Assembly (NCBI GenBank): GCA_016699855.1
Contig: CP064988.1
Coordinates: 496,001-560,000, forward strand
DNA from: Rhodospirillales bacterium
GTDB taxonomy: Bacteria > Pseudomonadota > Alphaproteobacteria > Reyranellales > Reyranellaceae
Direction: 5' to 3'
DNA length: 64,000 nt
The position numbers and the translations under genes are program-made. Every line of letters begins with the position of its first letter. Positions within the stretch are counted from its first letter, which is position 1. Of this stretch, positions 16,388-24,065 are shown piece after piece. The notes below the pieces were generated by a model. That model saw only the letters and a list, made by a program, of their open reading frames with translations, had not been told where the DNA came from and did no database searches.

Positions 16388-16415
16388 TTTCAACCCGTCG
16401 CGAAATTGCTATAAC
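16388..16415 (+). promoter_or_regulatory. Probable sigma-70 type promoter
   Basis: TATAAC at 16410-16415 is a strong -10 match; TTTCAA at 16388-16393 is a weak -35 with 16-base spacing. It lies about 60 bases upstream of the lipoprotein gene. A run of nine C (16443-16451) follows in the leader. Confidence 0.45.
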
Positions 16416-16475
16416 CCCCGTCTCGCGACACCTCCCCCTTCTCCCCCCCCCACCGTAAATTCAGAGGTTGATTCG

Positions 16476-17045
16476 ATGACCGTGACGTTTCTCCGCGCCG
16501 CCGGCGCCACGGCCGCCGCCGTCGCCCTGCTGGCCGCCTGCCAGCCGACGACGCAGGCCCCCGCCGCCCCCTCGACCGCCTATGCCAAGGTCGCGCCGCC
16601 GGCCAGCGGCCCCGTCCGCGGCGCCTGCCTGACGCCCGAGGAGGTGCAGGCCGTGCGCATCGAGATCGCATGGCAGCAGTTCTACAACGCCGCCATCCAG
16701 TGCCGCTCCGCCATTCCGGCGTTCCAGCAGGACTACGGCGCTTTCCGCAGCAAGTTCTCGGCGGACAACAATCTGAACAGCGCGCCGCTGCAGCGCACCG
16801 TCGGCAAGCGCGGCCTCAACATCAACACGTTCAAGACCGACATCGCGAACCGCGACGGCGGACGCGCCGGCGGCAACCCCGGCTATTGCGCCAACGCGAT
16901 GGAGGGCTACCGCTGGGCGCTGTCGCAGCAGGTGTCTAACATCACGCAGGTGCCGCCGATGTACGACTTCTCGAGCGACATGGGCCTGCGCGCCTGCGCC
17001 GCGGCAGCCGCCGCGCCGGGCGCGGCCCAGCCGAAGAAGAACTGA
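16476..17045 (+). CDS. Putative lipoprotein of unknown function
   Basis: A 189-residue protein with signal peptide and lipobox (LLAAC, Cys at about 22), a Pro/Ala linker, then a roughly 130-residue domain with five Cys that I do not recognise. The domain is Gln/Asn-rich in part (QQFYNAAIQCRSAIPAFQQD) and ends in an Ala/Pro tail. It has its own promoter candidate and a strong terminator, so it is monocistronic. Outer-membrane or periplasmic location is inferred from the lipobox. Confidence 0.75.
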   Translation: MTVTFLRAAGATAAAVALLAACQPTTQAPAAPSTAYAKVAPPASGPVRGACLTPEEVQAVRIEIAWQQFYNAAIQCRSAIPAFQQDYGAFRSKFSADNNLNSAPLQRTVGKRGLNINTFKTDIANRDGGRAGGNPGYCANAMEGYRWALSQQVSNITQVPPMYDFSSDMGLRACAAAAAAPGAAQPKKN

Positions 17046-17070
17046 TCGGGCGGCCACCGCCTCCGGACGG

Positions 17071-17102
17071 AAAAAGGCGCGGTCGTCGACCGCGCCTTTT
17101 TC
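17071..17102 (+). terminator. Rho-independent terminator
   Basis: Stem GGCGCGGTC/GACCGCGCC (9 bp, loop GTC) with A5 before and T5 after, 26 bases past the lipoprotein stop. The flanking A and T runs make it potentially bidirectional. Confidence 0.9.
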
Positions 17103-17130
17103 TTGTCGCGCGCCGGGGCGGCGTCGGGTG

Positions 17131-17162
17131 AAAAAAGAACGGCCGGACTTGCGTCCGGCCGT
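17131..17162 (-). terminator. Rho-independent terminator of the OmpA lipoprotein gene
   Basis: On the minus strand the stem ACGGCCGGAC/GTCCGGCCGT with a 4-base loop is followed by a T-rich tail (TTCTTTTTT). It lies about 30 bases past the stop of the 17190-17600 gene. Confidence 0.88.
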
Positions 17163-17189
17163 CCACGTCGAGGTCGCGCAGAAACGTGC

Positions 17190-17600
17190 TTAATTCAGCA
17201 CGATCTCGACGCGGCGGTTCTGCGGCTCCTTGACGCCGTCCTTGGTCTGAACGAGCAGCGCGGACTCGCCCTTGCCGCTGATCGCGATCGCGTTGGCGTT
17301 CACGCCCTCGCGGACCAGCTGATCCTTGACGGCGTTGGCGCGGCGCAACGACAACGCCATGTTGTAATTGGCGGCGCCCGCGGTATCGGTGTGGCCGGTG
17401 ACGGCGACACGGGTGTTCTGGCCGGCCTTGGCGGCGGTCGCGGCCTGCGAGATCGTCGCGGCGGCGTTGGCGGTGATGTTCGACCGGTCGAAGTCGAAGA
17501 ACACGATGAACTGCTTCACCGGCGGCGGCGGCGGCGGTGCGCTCGCGCAGGCGGCGACGAGGCCGAGCGCCAGGAACGCGCCGACGATCTTTTTCAACAT
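17190..17600 (-). CDS. OmpA-family lipoprotein (short)
   Basis: A 136-residue protein: signal peptide, lipobox (VAAC, Cys at about 18), a run of six prolines, then an OmpA-C domain (about 30-136, FFDFDRSNITANA, VTGHTDTAG, NRRVEIVLN). It is probably an outer-membrane lipoprotein bound to peptidoglycan. The domain is very like the C-terminus of the porin-type protein at 17913-18812, suggesting duplication. GGGGGAA precedes the ATG. Monocistronic by its terminator. Confidence 0.9.
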   Translation of the reverse strand: MLKKIVGAFLALGLVAACASAPPPPPPVKQFIVFFDFDRSNITANAAATISQAATAAKAGQNTRVAVTGHTDTAGAANYNMALSLRRANAVKDQLVREGVNANAIAISGKGESALLVQTKDGVKEPQNRRVEIVLN

Positions 17601-17912
17601 GACTATTCCCCCAAAAAATAAGCGACAACGACGATGGACCGACCGTCCGAAGACGCGCGGCCCGACGGCGGAGCGTCGTCGCGGCGCATTCCTCCGTCCC
17701 TGCTGATCGACCGCGCCGGAGGCGTCGTCGTCAGCCCAGCCCTCTGTATCGCCACAGTGAGCGATTCATCAGCAGTTTTCCACTATGACGTTACCATGGA
17801 CGGACCGGCGCCGGAACACGCCCGGGCCCCGTCGGGACGCGACAACGGGGGACAAAATGAAACGGCCGGGTTTCCCCGGCCGTTTCCCGAAACCTCCGTC
17901 GGAGGATCGCGC
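17601..17912. other. Intergenic region, no gene seen
   Basis: 312 bases between two OmpA genes on the same strand. It contains the terminator of the upstream porin gene (17859-17886) and must contain the promoter of the downstream lipoprotein gene, but I could not pick out a convincing -35/-10 pair. Confidence 0.5.
17859..17886 (-). terminator. Terminator of the OmpA-type porin gene
   Basis: Perfect 12-bp stem GAAACGGCCGGG/CCCGGCCGTTTC with a TTTC loop, followed on the minus strand by CATTTTG. It begins about 27 bases past the stop. Confidence 0.85.
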
Positions 17913-18812
17913 TTAATTCAGCACGATCTCGACGCGGCGGTTCTGCGGCTCGCGGACGCCGTCGGCGGTCTGGACGAGCGGCTGGCTCTCGCCACGGCCG
18001 ACGACCGCGATATTGGCGGCCGGGATGCCCTCACGGACGAGCGCGTCCTTGACGGCGTTGGCGCGGCGCAGCGACAGGGCCATGTTGTAGGCGTCGTTGC
18101 CGGAACGGTCGGCGTGACCGGTGACGCCGATACGGGTCTTCTTACCCGCGGTCGCGGCGGCGGCGGCCTGCTTGATCGTCGTCATCGCCTGCGGCGTGAT
18201 GTTCGCCCGGTCGAAGTCGAAGAACACGATGTAGCTCGGCGCGACCGGCGGCGGCGGCGGCGGCGGGGAGGCCGTCATCGGCTGGCCGAACTTGTAGCCC
18301 AAGGTCAGCATGACGGAGTGGTTCAGCGGATCCTTGCCGCTCACGAACGTGTCGTGCAGCTTGTAGTCGAGCGAGGTGAAGAGGCCGTCGCCGAGGCCGA
18401 CCTTGACGCCCGCGATGAACTGCATGGCGAACTTGGTCGTCTTGCCGGCCGCCGGGATGCTCAGGTAGTTGACGCCGGCGCCGAGGCCGAGATGCGGCGA
18501 GATCACGCTGTCGGCCATGAAATCGTACAGCACGTTCAACATGCCGCCGTACTGGTTGACGCTGGCGCCGCTCACCTTGTTGTAGCGGTAGACGCCCTCG
18601 ATCTCGACGCGCGGTCCGACGAAGTCGTAGCCGATCACGCCGCCGACCGCGAAGCCAAGCTTCTCGTTGAGGCCGTTGATACGGGTATCGAGAATGTTCA
18701 GCCCGCCCTGGGCGCCGATGTAGAAGCCCGGCAGGGCGGCCGACTGCGCCTGAACGGCGACCGGTGCCGCGAGGAGAGCCGCCGCGACGACGACTCCAAT
18801 TTTCATCTTCAT
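17913..18812 (-). CDS. OmpA-like outer membrane protein: beta-barrel plus peptidoglycan-binding domain
   Basis: A 299-residue protein with a signal peptide (about 1-22, cleaved after VQA), an eight-strand-type outer-membrane barrel (about 28-180, many alternating aromatic strands), a linker with seven consecutive prolines, and an OmpA-C domain (about 192-299, FFDFDRANITPQA, VTGHADRSG, NRRVEIVLN). It should anchor the outer membrane to the cell wall. A good promoter, a GAGGGG site before the ATG and a perfect terminator mark it as a monocistronic, probably abundant protein. Confidence 0.92.
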   Translation of the reverse strand: MKMKIGVVVAAALLAAPVAVQAQSAALPGFYIGAQGGLNILDTRINGLNEKLGFAVGGVIGYDFVGPRVEIEGVYRYNKVSGASVNQYGGMLNVLYDFMADSVISPHLGLGAGVNYLSIPAAGKTTKFAMQFIAGVKVGLGDGLFTSLDYKLHDTFVSGKDPLNHSVMLTLGYKFGQPMTASPPPPPPPVAPSYIVFFDFDRANITPQAMTTIKQAAAAATAGKKTRIGVTGHADRSGNDAYNMALSLRRANAVKDALVREGIPAANIAVVGRGESQPLVQTADGVREPQNRRVEIVLN

Positions 18813-18888
18813 TTGGTATCCCCTCTCAAGAAAACAAAACCGACACGAGAAGTGGCGGGGTTGGGCACGGCACCGACTTCACCAGCGG

Positions 18889-18916
18889 AATATATACCAA
18901 CATGCCACCGAAGCAA
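18889..18916 (-). promoter_or_regulatory. Predicted sigma-70 type promoter of the OmpA porin gene
   Basis: On the minus strand TTGCTT (plus 18911-18916) and TATATT (plus 18889-18894) are separated by 16 bases. The leader to the ATG would be about 70 bases. Confidence 0.5.
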
Positions 18917-19032
18917 CCGCCTAGGGCCGTTTCCTGCGACGTGTGATCTTCCTGCAACAGAGCGGGCGCCAGAACGCCAAAAAATGTCTTTTCCCAATAG
19001 CTTGACGGCGATTTATCAGATGGCGGCCGGGC

Positions 19033-19466
19033 TTAATCCGCCACTTCGGAAGGCGCCGCCGGGGGCTTTATCTTGTAGGTCAAACCGACCACACCCCCAT
19101 TATCTCGAGCCGACACATAGGCCGACGGACGGCCGCTCGCGGCGATGCCCAACCGACCAGCGGTAGGCCTCGCCTCATCGTCGAGTCGAGGGACAGGCGC
19201 CGCAGCCGCGCCGATCGACAGCCGCAGGGGTCGTGGCGACGCCGACGATTGTCGTGGCGGCGTCACCGGCGCGGTCGCGAACACGCCCAAGGCGACTGCC
19301 GCCTCGGTGGCGTCGCCGCGATCCAGCAAGCCCGGTTCCGCGGTTCGCGAGAGATCGATACCCGACCCGACCCCGGCGATCGCACCGCGCCGTCGCCAGC
19401 GACGGCGCCGTACGGCATCGTCGCCCCCAACATCGCGATCAGCAGCGCCGGAAAGACGCGGGACAT
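19033..19466 (-). pseudogene. Small secreted protein of unknown function, frame broken near 19395
   Basis: The first frame (start 19466) gives a good signal peptide (MSRVFPALLIAMLGATMPYG) but then turns Arg-rich. From about 19400 another frame reads sensibly (GVGSGIDLSRTAEPGLLD, then to VVGLTYKIKPPAAPSEVAD) and ends in TAA at 19033. Joining the two gives a protein of roughly 145 residues. A one-base indel in the GC-rich CGACGGCG area would explain it. I do not recognise the family; the short conserved-looking tail is Lys/Pro-rich. It is next to, and in the same direction as, the OmpA gene. Confidence 0.45.
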
Positions 19467-19525
19467 GGATTCAAGCTCCGCTCGTTCAATCCGGAACCGA
19501 GGGGAGACCGGAAAGTCGACAATAG

Positions 19526-19537
19526 TTCATGCATGAA
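19526..19537. promoter_or_regulatory. Perfect 12-base palindrome in the 19467-19674 gap
   Basis: TTCATGCATGAA lies between the divergent secreted-protein gene and the enoyl-CoA hydratase gene. It could be a small operator, but no regulator gene is nearby. Confidence 0.25.
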
Positions 19538-19674
19538 TTGCTGCAGCGCAGTGTACATCCCGCCTCGGCGCGGCTCAAGGGCCGTGGCATGGCCGCCCGG
19601 CGCGACTGACGCTTGACCCGGCGACGGAATCGGCCAGCATCTGCGCCGCGATATGAATGCGAAGGAGCGCGAGG

Positions 19675-20467
19675 ATGGGCGAGTACAGCAAAGTCGAGAA
19701 AGACGGACGGCTCTTGATCGTCACGATCAACCGGCCGGAGGTCTACAACGCGTGCCATCCGATGGCGAACCAGGAGCTGGGCGACATTTTCGACGAGTTC
19801 GCGGCCGATCCGGAGCTCTGGGTCGCGATCATCACCGGCGCCGGCGACAAGGCGTTCAGCGCCGGCAACGATCTGAAGTACCACGCGGAGATCCAGGCGA
19901 AGACCGGAAAGCGGCCGCACTCGCCGCCGAAGGGTTTCGGCGGTCTCGCCAACCGTTTCGACCTCGACAAGCCCGTGATCGCCGCCGTCAACGGCGTGGC
20001 GATGGGCGGCGGCTTCGAGATCGCGCTGGCCTGCGACATCATCATCGCCTCGGAGAACGCGCGCTTCGCCCTCCCGGAGCCGCGCGTCGGCCTGGCGGCG
20101 GGCGCCGGCGGCATGCAGCGCCTGTCGCGCCAGATTCCGCTGAAGAAGGCGATGGGCATGATGCTGACGGGCCGCCACGTGCCGGCGCAGGAGGGCTACG
20201 AGCTCGGCTTCGTCACCAAGGTCGTGCCGCACGCCGAGCTGATGGCCGAGGCCAAGCGCTGGGCCGCGCAGATCCTCGAGTGCTCGCCGATGTCGATCCG
20301 GGCCACCAAGCAGGTGGTGATGCGCTCGCTCGACGTGCCGGGGACCGAGATCTCGATGCGCAACCTCAACTATCCCGCGTTCGTCGCCATGACGCGGAGC
20401 GAGGGACACCATCGAGGGGCCCAAGGCCTTCGCCGAGAAGCGCAAGCCGGATTGGAAGGGGCGGTAG
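19675..20467 (+). pseudogene. Enoyl-CoA hydratase/isomerase, frameshifted near its C-terminus as sequenced
   Basis: About 263 residues of a crotonase-fold enzyme: ITGAGDKAFSAGNDLKYH and AVNGVAMGGGFEIALACDII form the oxyanion-hole and active-site region, with PEPRVGLAAGAGGMQRL after it. Family members hydrate or isomerise 2-enoyl-CoA. After MTRSE (20401) the frame goes astray; removing one G from GGG at 20403-20405 restores DTIEGPKAFAEKRKPDWKGR and a TAG at 20465, the classical ending. AAGGAG precedes the ATG at 19675. The enzyme is otherwise complete and probably functional if the extra G is an error. Confidence 0.85.
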
Positions 20468-20483
20468 CCGACGCGACCGCGGC

Positions 20484-20505
20484 GGCGGGGCGTCGCCGCC
20501 CCGCC
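20484..20505. terminator. GC-rich hairpin between convergent genes
   Basis: Stem GGCGGGG/CCCCGCC with an 8-base loop lies between the enoyl-CoA hydratase and MBL-hydrolase stops. It has no T-run, so it may act as a weak bidirectional or Rho-assisted terminator. Confidence 0.4.
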
Positions 20506-20507
20506 AC

Positions 20508-21398
20508 TCAGGCGCCGGTCGAATCCCAGTCCAATTCGAACGCGTCGCCCCGCGCGCGGATGCGCGCGGCGTGCGGCGGTCCGAAATGGGCCGGCATCAG
20601 CAGCGCACCGGTTTCCGCGCAATCCGCAAGAAGGTCGTGCCGCGTGCGCCGCGCCTGGTCGGGGTCGAGGCAGAACCGGCTGTTCCAGCGCCACAGCGGC
20701 ACCTGCACGGGATTGTGCAGCGCGTCGCCCGAGAACACGGCGCGCCGGCCGTCCGACCGCAGGTCGATATGGATGTGGCCGGGCGTGTGGCCGGGCGACG
20801 CGCGCACGGTCACGTGGTCGCCGCACTGGTGCCCCGCGCCGACCATGACGGCGGCGCCTTTCTCGACCACCGGTAGCACAGAGTCGTTGTAGACGTTGCG
20901 CTCGTACTGGGGCGTGTCCGCGGCCGTGACGGCCGCCGACCAATGCGCGTGGTCGGCGGCGGACATCACGTACTTCGCGTTGGGAAAGGTCGGGACCCAG
21001 CGGCCGTCCTCAAGGCGCGTGTTCCAGCCGACGTGGTCGACGTGCAGGTGCGTGCACATCACGAAATCGACCTGCTCCGGCGCGACGCCGGCCGCCTTCA
21101 GTCGGTCGAGGTACGGCGTGTCGAGCATGTCGAAGCGCGGCATGCCCGGCCGCGGCTTGTGGTTGCCGTTGCAGGTGTCGATCAGGATCGTGTGCCGGCC
21201 GGTGCGCACGAGCCAGCTGTGGATGCTCGAGATCAGCTTGCCGCTGGCCGGATCGAAATAGCGCGGCGCAAGCCAGTGCTCGTGCGCCTTGAACGTCGCG
21301 GCGTCGAATTCGGGGAAGAACTGGTCGGCCGGGAATCCCGGACCCATCATCTCCTCGATGCGCGTGACCCGCACCGCGCCGATCATCCTGTCCTGCAT
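20508..21398 (-). CDS. MBL-fold metallohydrolase
   Basis: A 296-residue metallo-beta-lactamase-fold protein with the zinc motif THLHVDHVGW (about 116-125), further His in SPGHTPGHIH and the final PAHFGPPH. The pattern resembles lactonase/hydrolase-type MBL proteins; substrate not predictable. It is convergent with the enoyl-CoA hydratase. Confidence 0.88.
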   Translation of the reverse strand: MQDRMIGAVRVTRIEEMMGPGFPADQFFPEFDAATFKAHEHWLAPRYFDPASGKLISSIHSWLVRTGRHTILIDTCNGNHKPRPGMPRFDMLDTPYLDRLKAAGVAPEQVDFVMCTHLHVDHVGWNTRLEDGRWVPTFPNAKYVMSAADHAHWSAAVTAADTPQYERNVYNDSVLPVVEKGAAVMVGAGHQCGDHVTVRASPGHTPGHIHIDLRSDGRRAVFSGDALHNPVQVPLWRWNSRFCLDPDQARRTRHDLLADCAETGALLMPAHFGPPHAARIRARGDAFELDWDSTGA

Positions 21399-21444
21399 GG
21401 CGTCCCCTCCCCGCGCGGCATCCCCGCGCCGCTTCGTTCAACCA

Positions 21445-22197
21445 CTATCGGCGCACGCGGCCTCCCGCGCCAGCCAGCGCCGCCGCGAGCGCCGGCGACA
21501 GCCCGACGCTCTCCAGCGGCGGCGGCGGTCGGACGCCGGCGCCGCCCGCGGAGGCGCGTACCAGCCCCTCCGCGAAAGCCACGGCGCAGGCGACGCCGTC
21601 GAGCACGGGCACGTCGAGGCCGGGCTGTATCCGCACCGCCAGCCCCGCGAGGCCGGCGCCGCCGAGGATGACGACGTCGGCGCCGTCCTCGCGCGCGCAG
21701 GCCATGCAACCGTCGCGCAGCATCGCCAGCGAGCCGTCGGGGTCGCGCGCGATGTCCGCGCCGGTCGGCGCCACCGTGCGCACCGATGCGAGGCGGCGCT
21801 CCAGCCCGCGCCCGGCGACGAATTCGCGCAGCATCGGCCCCCAGCGCTCGCCGCCGGTGACGATCGAGAAGCGGGCGCCCACGGCGCTGGCGTGGAGGAT
21901 GGAGGCCTCCGCCATGCCGACAACCGGCACCTCGCAGATCTCCTTGAGCGCGTCGAGGCCGGGATCGCCGAAGCATGCGAGCACGACGGCGTCGCGCGGG
22001 CCGGTGTCGGCGCTCAGCGCGTCCAGGGCGGCGTGGCCGGCGACGGCGTAGGCCGCGCGGCTGGCGATGTAGCGGCCGCCGAACGCGCCGGTGGCGGCGC
22101 GTAGACGCGTGCCGGGCGCGGCGACGGAGGCGGCGAAAGCCAGCACGAGATCCGTGATCCGCGCGGTGGTGTTCGGATTGATGAGGAGGATGTCCAT
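21445..22197 (-). CDS. Aspartate/glutamate (hydantoin) racemase family protein
   Basis: A 250-residue protein beginning MDILLINPNTTARITD, the signature start of the Asp/Glu/hydantoin racemase family. The two active-site Cys are in VVLACFGDPG (about residue 79) and in the C-terminal half, where DVVILGGAGLAGL follows CMACAREDG. These enzymes invert stereocentres of amino acids or hydantoins without a cofactor. It is divergent from the ABC importer at 22342, suggesting a shared substrate such as a hydantoin or D-amino-acid peptide; this is inference. Confidence 0.87.
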   Translation of the reverse strand: MDILLINPNTTARITDLVLAFAASVAAPGTRLRAATGAFGGRYIASRAAYAVAGHAALDALSADTGPRDAVVLACFGDPGLDALKEICEVPVVGMAEASILHASAVGARFSIVTGGERWGPMLREFVAGRGLERRLASVRTVAPTGADIARDPDGSLAMLRDGCMACAREDGADVVILGGAGLAGLAVRIQPGLDVPVLDGVACAVAFAEGLVRASAGGAGVRPPPPLESVGLSPALAAALAGAGGRVRR

Positions 22198-22211
22198 GCC
22201 GCGAGTGTAGC

Positions 22212-22234
22212 GCGCGCGACGCCGATTCGCGCGC
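22212..22234. promoter_or_regulatory. Inverted repeat, possible operator
   Basis: GCGCGCGA and TCGCGCGC, 7 bases apart, lie in the 144-base divergent gap between the racemase and the ABC receptor gene. In a GC-rich genome the composition alone makes such repeats easier to find. Confidence 0.3.
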
Positions 22235-22260
22235 ATGACGTGGCCCGGGCGGGCGGCGCG

Positions 22261-22277
22261 CTGGCATGCCGCTTGCG
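22261..22277 (+). promoter_or_regulatory. Candidate sigma-54 promoter
   Basis: CTGGCATGCCGCTTGCG matches the -24/-12 consensus YTGGCACGrNNNTTGCW at all key bases: GG and GC are exactly 10 bases apart (22263-22264 and 22275-22276). The start of transcription would be about 22288, 54 bases before the receptor ATG. This implies control by an enhancer-binding activator, none of which is in the window. Confidence 0.5.
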
Positions 22278-22341
22278 TTGCACGGCGGCGACGGCCGCGA
22301 ATCACTGCGCGGCGGATGGGCGCAGCGACAAGGGGAATGGC

Positions 22342-23993
22342 ATGAAATTGAACACGAAGAACTCCGGTCTGCTCGCGATCGCGGCGACGGTGTCCATTTT
22401 TTCGGCGGCCGCGGCGCACGCCCAGGGCACGCTGCGCATCGGCATGACCGCCGCCGATATCCCGAAGACCCACGGGCAGCCCGACCAAGGTTTCGAGGGC
22501 AACCGGTTCACCGGCATTCCGATGTACGACGGCCTGACCCGCTGGGATCTGTCGTCGGCCGACAAGCCCAGCGTGCTGCTGCCGGCGTTGGCGACGGAGT
22601 GGGCGGTCGACGCCGCCGACAAGACCAAGTGGGTGTTCAAGCTGCGCCCCGGCGTGAAGTTCCACGACGGGTCGGCGTTCAACGCCGACACGGTGGTGTG
22701 GAACGTCGAAAAGGTGCTTAAGCAGGACGCGATCCAGTTCGACGCCAGCCAAGTCGGCGTCACCGCCTCGCGCATGCCGACGCTTCGCTCGGCGCGCAAG
22801 ATCGACGATCTGACCGTCGAGCTCACGACGTCTCAGCCCGATTCCTTCCTGCCGATCAATCTCACCAACCTCTTCATGGCGAGCCCGATCTACTGGAAGG
22901 CGAAGTTCGACGCGGTGCCGGCGGCCGTCGTCGATCCCAAGGAGCGAGCGAAGCAGGCCTGGGTAGCGTTCGCCGCGGACGCCTCGGGCACCGGACCTTT
23001 CAAGATGGACAAGTTCGTCGCCCGCGAACGGCTCGAGCTGGTCAAGAACCCGGCCTACTACGACGCCGCGCGCGCCGCGAAGCTCGACCGCGTCGTGCTC
23101 CTGCCGATGCCGGAGCCAAACGCCCGCACCGCCGCGCTGCTGTCGGGCCAGGTCGACTGGGTCGAGGCGCCGGCGCCCGACGCGGTGCCGCAGATCAAGC
23201 AGCGCGGCTTCGTCATCACCGCCAACGCCCAGCCGCACGTCTGGCCGTGGCAGTTCTCGTTCGCCGAGGGCTCGCCGTGGCTCGACAAGCGCGTGCGGCA
23301 GGCGGCGAACCTGTGCGTCGACCGCCCCGGCATGAAGGAGCTGCTGGGCGGTATGATGGAGCCGGCCGTCGGCACCGTGCCGCCGGGTCATCCGTGGTGG
23401 GGCAACCCCTCCTTCGCGATCAAGTACGACCCCGCGGCGCGCGCAAGCTGATGGAGGACGCGGGCTTCTCGAAGGCCAAGCCGCTGACCGTCAAGGTGCA
23501 GACCTCGGCGTCGGGCTCCGGCCAGATGCAGCCGCTGCCGATGAACGAGTTCATCCAGCAGAACCTCGCGGACTGCCACTTCAAGGTCGAGATCGACGTC
23601 ATCGAGTGGAACACGCTGTTCACGAACTGGCGCAAGGGCGCCAAGGACGAATCGGCGCGCGGCGCGAACGCCATCAACGTGACCTACGCGGCGATGGATC
23701 CGTTCTTCGCGATGGCCCGGTTCCTCGACAGCAAGATGGCGCCGCCGACATCGAACAACTGGGGTTTCTTCAACAACCCCGAGTTCGACAAGCTGGTCGC
23801 CGAGGCGCGCGTGGCGTTCGACGGTCCGGCGCGCGACGCGGCGCTGGCCAAGCTGCACGCCCGCTCGGTCGAGGAAGCCGTGTTCCTGTGGGTGGCGCAC
23901 GACGTCGGCCCGCGCGCGATGAGCGCCAAGGTCAAGGGCTACGTTCAGCCCAAGAGCTGGTTCATCGACCTCAGCACCGTCTCGATGCAGTAG
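22342..23993 (+). pseudogene. Peptide/nickel-type ABC substrate-binding protein 1, frameshifted as sequenced
   Basis: About 550 residues of a family-5 extracellular receptor with a Sec signal peptide (about 1-28, ending AHA-Q). Conserved blocks include GVKFHDGSAFNADTVVWN and GTGPFKMDKFVARERLEL. The frame hits TGA at 23449 after DPAARAS, but reads on correctly one base out (RKLMEDAGF onward) to the TAG at 23991, so one base is missing near 23434-23441. The paralogue at 24066 has the uninterrupted equivalent (DPGQARKLLAEAGF). AAGGGG precedes the ATG. Confidence 0.88.
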
Positions 23994-24005
23994 GCCCATG
24001 GTCGG

Positions 24006-24031
24006 GAGCCGCCCGCCCCGGCGGGCGGCTC
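24006..24031 (+). promoter_or_regulatory. Strong intergenic hairpin between the two receptor genes
   Basis: A perfect inverted repeat with 12-base arms (GAGCCGCCCGCC/GGCGGGCGGCTC) and almost no loop, without a T-run. Such stems after a receptor gene usually stabilise the upstream mRNA or cause partial termination, keeping receptor levels above those of the permeases. Confidence 0.5.
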
Positions 24032-24065
24032 GATCCGCGTCCGCCCTCGTCCGATCGGAATTCCC

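Noticed and set aside
18240..18270. GGC-repeat in the OmpA porin as phase-variable tract
   Set aside because: It encodes an in-frame proline linker; changes in units of three would only alter linker length.
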